From NCBI GenBank assembly GCA_937989875.1, contig CALKBO010000061.1, forward strand, positions 1-17,942: a stretch of DNA of 17,942 bases, given 5' to 3'. The number at the start of each line of letters is the position of its first letter. The stretch's first letter is position 1. The position numbers and the translations under genes are program-made. The stretch is from an uncultured Collinsella sp. Lineage in GTDB: Bacteria; Actinomycetota; Coriobacteriia; Coriobacteriales; Coriobacteriaceae. Below the pieces are notes generated by a model, which was not told the origin of the DNA, did no database searches, and saw nothing but the letters and a program-made list of their open reading frames with translations. This document shows positions 14,737-17,942 of the stretch, piece after piece.

Positions 14737-15396
14737 GTGAACGAAGAACCTCAAGTCCTCTACTGCGACGCCTGGCTTATGGCCATCGACAAGCCCGCCG
14801 GCATGATCGTCCACGGCGACGGCACCGGCGAGCGCACGCTCACCGACTACGCCAGCGACCTGCTGCTGGCGATGGGCGACGGCTTTGCCGCGACCGACAT
14901 GCAGCCGCTCAATCGCCTGGACCGTGACACCACCGGCGTGGTGCTGTTCTCGCTCGACAAGCAGACGCAGCCCGCCTTTGACCAGATGATTATCGACCAC
15001 GCTTTCGAAAAGCACTACCTAGCGCTGGCCGAGGGCAAGATCGACTGGAACGAGAAGCTCATCGACAAGCCCATCGCCCGCGACCGTCACGACAGCCGAA
15101 AGATGCGCGTCGGCGCCAGCGGCAAGCCGTGTCAAACTCGCGTGAAGGTGCTCAAACGTCTTAAGAGCCGTCGTGGCCTGCCCGCGCGCTCGTATATCGA
15201 TGTCGAGTTGCTCACCGGCCGCAAGCACCAAATCCGTGTGCACCTGGCAAGCGAGCATCATCCCCTGGTTGGCGACGACCTGTACGGAACGCCGCGCCCC
15301 TGCGGCCTGATGCTCCACGCCCACAGCGTGTCCTTCACGCATCCCGTAACCGGCGAGCACATCCACATCGAAGCCCCCTGCCCCTGGGAGCCCTAA
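14737..15396 (+). CDS. RluA-family pseudouridine synthase
   Basis: A 219-residue RNA-modifying enzyme converting uridine to pseudouridine. The catalytic motif is NRLDRDTTGVVLF (59-71) with Asp62; family blocks AIDKPAGMIVHGDG (16-29), EKHYLALAEG, TGRKHQIRVHLA and GDDLYG are all present. There is no S4 RNA-binding domain, as in the short RluA/RluC-like members, and the position modified cannot be told from sequence. It starts at a GTG 15 bases after the stop of the U32 gene with GAAAGG upstream, so the two form an operon. The TAA stop overlaps the left arm of a REP-like palindrome that starts at 15395. Confidence 0.93.
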   Translation: MNEEPQVLYCDAWLMAIDKPAGMIVHGDGTGERTLTDYASDLLLAMGDGFAATDMQPLNRLDRDTTGVVLFSLDKQTQPAFDQMIIDHAFEKHYLALAEGKIDWNEKLIDKPIARDRHDSRKMRVGASGKPCQTRVKVLKRLKSRRGLPARSYIDVELLTGRKHQIRVHLASEHHPLVGDDLYGTPRPCGLMLHAHSVSFTHPVTGEHIHIEAPCPWEP

Positions 15397-15434
15397 ACCA
15401 CCACAATGGGGACAGGCACCTTTGTGGTGGTTTT
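15395..15434 (+). repeat. REP-like palindrome, copy 1
   Basis: AAACCACCACAA (15395-15406) and TTGTGGTGGTTT (15422-15433) form a perfect 12-bp stem around a 15-base loop containing GGGGACAGGCACC. The left arm includes the last two bases of the pseudouridine synthase stop codon. A T-rich right end could help end transcription. The GGGGACAGGCACC core is of a kind I recall from REP-like families of many Gram-positive genomes; that link is from memory. Confidence 0.85.
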
Positions 15435-15461
15435 GCCGCAATGGTTCAACCGCGGTCCCAA

Positions 15462-15604
15462 AATGTCTCGATCTGTAACAGTTAGAACCCATTTTCCGGT
15501 CTATCTGTTACAGATCGAGACATTCAAATCCCCCTTAAGGGAAAATCTCAATCTGTAACACCTAGCCCACTTTTAACGGTCCAGTTGCTACAGACTTAGA
15601 CAAA
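15462..15604. repeat. Two tandem copies of a 63-base dyad, 80-base period
   Basis: Copy 1 (15462-15524) has perfect 20-base arms, AATGTCTCGATCTGTAACAG (15462-15481) and its exact complement (15505-15524), around a 23-base centre. Copy 2 (15542-15604) starts 80 bases later; an ungapped alignment by eye matches 43 of 63 positions and its arms have decayed. A separate 10-base palindrome CCCTTAAGGG (15532-15541) lies between them. I see no gene in 15397-15746; it holds these repeats, the two REP-like elements and a terminator. Confidence 0.85.
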
Positions 15605-15618
15605 ACCGGTAGACAACG

Positions 15619-15655
15619 AAAGCGGCAACGTCCGTGATGGACGTTGCCGCTTTTC
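15619..15655 (+). terminator. Strong rho-independent terminator
   Basis: AAAGCGGCAACGTCC (15619-15633) pairs perfectly with GGACGTTGCCGCTTT (15639-15653) around a GTGAT loop, followed by TCT. It ends the U32/RluA operon on the plus strand. The minus-strand reading has a weaker T-tail but may also stop the DeoR operon that ends at 15747. Confidence 0.88.
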
Positions 15656-15685
15656 TATTGAGAAAACTACTCGGTTTCCGTTGCT

Positions 15686-15724
15686 AACCACCACAATGGG
15701 GACAGGCGCCTTTGTGGTGGTTTT
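15686..15724 (+). repeat. REP-like palindrome, copy 2
   Basis: AACCACCACAA (15686-15696) and TTGTGGTGGTT (15712-15722) enclose the same 15-base loop as copy 1 with a single A-to-G change (GGCGCC in place of GGCACC). It is in the same orientation, about 290 bases from copy 1 and 23 bases from the end of the DeoR-family gene. Confidence 0.85.
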
Positions 15725-15746
15725 GGCCTTAGCCCGTCCCCTGCTG

Positions 15747-16493
15747 TTAGACCGTGATGACGTTGTCCATTGCCCGGTACTTGGCGGGGACCTCGCCTGC
15801 GGTAATAATCGTTGCGTCGCGGAAGTCCGCGAACTTGACGGGCGCCACCATGCCAAATTTACTGGCGTCCGAGATTACGAAGCGCTTGGCCGTATGGCGC
15901 ATCGAGATACGCTTTACTTGCGCCTCCTCGATATCGGGCGCCGTGAAGCCCTGCTCGGCGGCAATGCCGTTAGAGCCCCAAAAGCCACAGTTGAAGTTGT
16001 AGCGGTCTAAGGTTGCCAAGGCATCGGGGCCAACGAGCGCCTCGGTCTCGGGTTTGAGCTCGCCGCCCAGCACCACGGTACGCATGCCGCGCAAAGCAAG
16101 GCGCTGAGCATGAAGCACGGAATCGGTCACATAGGTGACATCTTCAAGGTGTGGAAGATGCTCGATGAGCCTGAGCGTCGTCGAGCCCGAGTCGATGTAT
16201 ACAAAGCTCTCAGGCTCCACAAGCGCCGCCGCACGGGCGCAGATACGCTCCTTGTCATCGTTATGGAGGTCGCTGCGCTCATTAAGCGTTAGGTCGCGCG
16301 TCACGTGGGCGCGCTCAAGACTCGTCGCCCCACCGTGGACCTTGGCGATGCGGTGCGCTCGGTCGAGCGTCTGCAGGTCGCGCCGAATGGTAGACGCCGT
16401 CACGCCCAGGGCCTCAGCAAGCTCCTGCACGGTAACCGAGCCGGCCTGCTGCACCATCGACACGATCGCATTGAGCCTATCTTCCGCAAGCAT
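15747..16493 (-). CDS. DeoR/GlpR family transcriptional repressor
   Basis: A 248-residue regulator, normal family length. The N-terminal winged HTH is at 20-44 (VTVQELAEALGVTASTIRRD at 20-39), followed by HGGAT (53-57). The C-terminal sugar-phosphate-sensing domain shows YIDSGSTT (99-106), VTDS (122-125), LGGEL (142-146), SNGI (174-177) and EEAQVKR (189-195). Members are usually released from DNA by a phosphorylated sugar. It is the second gene after the oxidoreductase, with three bases between stop and ATG and its GAGGAG ribosome site inside the preceding gene. It therefore probably controls its own operon through the GCGC-rich sites upstream of that gene (inference). Confidence 0.93.
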   Translation of the reverse strand: MLAEDRLNAIVSMVQQAGSVTVQELAEALGVTASTIRRDLQTLDRAHRIAKVHGGATSLERAHVTRDLTLNERSDLHNDDKERICARAAALVEPESFVYIDSGSTTLRLIEHLPHLEDVTYVTDSVLHAQRLALRGMRTVVLGGELKPETEALVGPDALATLDRYNFNCGFWGSNGIAAEQGFTAPDIEEAQVKRISMRHTAKRFVISDASKFGMVAPVKFADFRDATIITAGEVPAKYRAMDNVITV

Positions 16494-16496
16494 CGC

Positions 16497-17576
16497 TTAC
16501 TCCTCCTCGGGGTACACGACTCCCCAGTCGGCGCGGAGCTTGGTCATCAGCTCCATAACATCAGAAGCATAGTCCAGAAGCTCGGGCTTCGAATCATCGC
16601 CGGCAACGGCCATCTCAAGATCGGCCATCTCGTAGCACAGAGCGTATGCCTCGGTGCCAGCGTGGACCTCCTCACGGTGACCGTCTGCAGTCCACACGAT
16701 GGTCGCGTGATCGCCACGCGGATAATCGTTGACCTCGATATAGCACTTGTCGAAGCTGATGACCGAACGCTTGGGCTGCTTGGAGTGGAGCGTAAGGCTC
16801 ACCACGCCCAGCTGCTGTTCGGCGTTACGGCAGACAATACCGCCCGCAACGTCGACACCGGTCTCACAGGTGTTGCCCAGCGAGACAACCTCAGCGGGCT
16901 GGCTCGCCATAAAGAGACGCATGACGGACAGGGCATACACGCCAATATCGAGCATGGCACCACCGGCAAGGTTGCGGTTGTAGAAGCGGTTGGTCAGGTC
17001 GCCGTACTCCTTATAGCTGCCAAAGTTGAGTTGGGCGAGATTCATGCGGCCGAACTCACCGTCATCCATGCGGCGACGCAGCTCTTGATATAAGGGCATG
17101 TGAAGCACCGTGGTGGCGTCCATAAGGACAACGTTGTGATCACCGGCAATGGCGCGGGCCTCGTCGAGCTCGGCGGAGTTGAGGGTGATGGCCTTTTCGC
17201 AGAGCACGTGCTTGCCAGCTGCCAGAGCGGCTCGCAGGTAGGTGATATGCGTGTTGTGCGGCGTGGTGATATAGATCGCGTCGATGTTCGGATCGGCATA
17301 GAGGTCCTCGGCCGTTTCATAGACCTTCTCGATGCCATACTGCTCAGCAAAAGCCTGAGCCTTGGACAGTGTGCGGTTGGCGACGCCCGCAAGCTTGCGG
17401 CCGGCAAGAGCGAGAGACTGGGCCATCTGGTTGGCGATAACACCGCAACCGATCACGGCCCAGCGGAGCTCGGGGGCCGTAAAAATATCGTTGGGGAACG
17501 GCTGATCCTGGACCGAGGCAAACGCCGCCTTAGCGGCTGCTTCGGCGTCGAGCGGAGCCTGTTTGGAATCTGCCAT
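16497..17576 (-). CDS. Gfo/Idh/MocA family NAD(P)-dependent oxidoreductase
   Basis: A 359-residue dehydrogenase of the family acting on sugars, inositols and related polyols. A 37-residue leader precedes the Rossmann core, where the dinucleotide motif VIGCGVIA (41-48) follows LRWA. The catalytic-Lys motif is CEKAIT (126-131, Lys128), with Ala in place of the more usual Pro; the second family block is AGGAMLDIGVYALS (204-217), with Asp210 and Tyr214. I chose the ATG at 17576, which follows AGGAGG; the frame opens further upstream but without a ribosome site. It is co-transcribed with the DeoR-type repressor, which suggests control by a carbohydrate phosphate. The substrate cannot be told from sequence. 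Confidence 0.93.
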   Translation of the reverse strand: MADSKQAPLDAEAAAKAAFASVQDQPFPNDIFTAPELRWAVIGCGVIANQMAQSLALAGRKLAGVANRTLSKAQAFAEQYGIEKVYETAEDLYADPNIDAIYITTPHNTHITYLRAALAAGKHVLCEKAITLNSAELDEARAIAGDHNVVLMDATTVLHMPLYQELRRRMDDGEFGRMNLAQLNFGSYKEYGDLTNRFYNRNLAGGAMLDIGVYALSVMRLFMASQPAEVVSLGNTCETGVDVAGGIVCRNAEQQLGVVSLTLHSKQPKRSVISFDKCYIEVNDYPRGDHATIVWTADGHREEVHAGTEAYALCYEMADLEMAVAGDDSKPELLDYASDVMELMTKLRADWGVVYPEEE

Positions 17577-17942
17577 TATGAGCCTCCTGAGGTATCGAAA
17601 GTCCTTCATTTCTAACAACCCTATATTCGCACAATTGCGCGCGTATCTGATCGTGTTTGCGTGTTTATTTGCTTATCGGTCATTATTTAGCCATAGTTGG
17701 CAGATGTTTGCGCGGCTATGCGCATTATCGCGCAAGGCTATGCGCGTAAATGCGCATGCGACGATCCTTGTGAAACATAAAGGGGCGGAACACCAAAGCC
17801 CTAAAAGACAGACCCAGCTGTATTACTTCACCCCTCTGGGGGCATCAGACATCAAAGGATCGTCCCAAACTGCCGACACATAGAGACTGCCCCATTACAG
17901 TCTGAAATAGGCCATCGATAAATTTCGATGGCGAGCATTCGG
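17577..17942. other. Upstream region of the oxidoreductase operon, no gene seen
   Basis: Besides the GCGC-rich sites (listed separately), this stretch has a 10-base inverted repeat GACGATCCTT (17760-17769) with its complement at 17855-17864, enclosing a CCCC-TCT-GGGG hairpin. Two further hairpins are AGACTG/CAGTCT (17884-17903) and GCCATCG/CGATGGC (17911-17932). I find no credible coding region; the one open frame across it has no ribosome site and unusual composition. Confidence 0.5.
17708..17757. promoter_or_regulatory. Helically phased GCGC operator-like array
   Basis: GCGC cores start at 17710, 17720, 17730, 17742 and 17752, that is 10, 10, 12 and 10 bases apart. GGCTATGCGC is repeated exactly at 17714 and 17736, 22 bases apart. 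A further GCGCGCG lies at 17637. The array is about 130 bases upstream of the oxidoreductase start, where binding sites for the operon's own DeoR-type repressor would be expected. The assignment to that protein is inference. Confidence 0.45.

Overview
This is a GC-rich chromosomal window with codon use biased to G/C in the third position, strong Shine-Dalgarno sites and AT-rich regulatory gaps. Gene content and repeat types suggest a gut actinobacterium of the class Coriobacteriia, perhaps Collinsella. That assignment is inference from recall of similar proteins and repeats; there is no rRNA gene here to prove it.

Layout. (1) At 1-629 lies the 3' part of an AbiEi/DUF559-type gene that appears frameshifted. 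(2) At 666-928 is an array of imperfect palindromes with an exact 62-bp period, followed by the terminator of the next operon. (3) Positions 10425 down to 1051, all on the minus strand, hold a purine-catabolism cluster: an NCS2 xanthine/urate-type permease, the amidohydrolase SsnA, the FAD/Fe-S flavoprotein YgfK, an RnfB-like polyferredoxin with four [4Fe-4S] motifs, and a fused two-domain molybdenum hydroxylase of the selenium-dependent xanthine dehydrogenase type. A divergent YheO-family regulator (10778-11434) is its likely controller. (4) RidA (11548-11925, minus) is convergent with the regulator and has its own good promoter. (5) At 12226-15396 (plus) are a U32/DUF3656 protein and an RluA-type pseudouridine synthase, both of families that act on RNA. 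(6) At 15395-15746 is a repeat-rich gap with two near-identical REP-like palindromes, two tandem copies of a 63-bp dyad and a strong terminator. (7) At 15747-17576 (minus) a Gfo/Idh/MocA dehydrogenase and a DeoR-family repressor form an operon, with a row of GCGC cores at about one-helical-turn spacing upstream.

How the genes fit together. The permease would bring in a purine. The xanthine dehydrogenase has Mo and 2Fe-2S domains but no FAD domain, so it needs an electron partner; the adjacent polyferredoxin and YgfK (Fe-S, FAD and NAD(P) folds) are the obvious candidates. SsnA belongs to the same conserved gene set known from anaerobic purine-using gut bacteria. The ring-opening and lyase genes usually linked to that set are not in this window.

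Most worth a second look: a structured leader in front of ssnA with a three-way junction and a mutually exclusive pairing; the 62-bp palindrome array; a Fur-box-like site lying on the permease promoter; the Glu-to-Gln change at a key permease position; and the phased operator array upstream of the DeoR operon.
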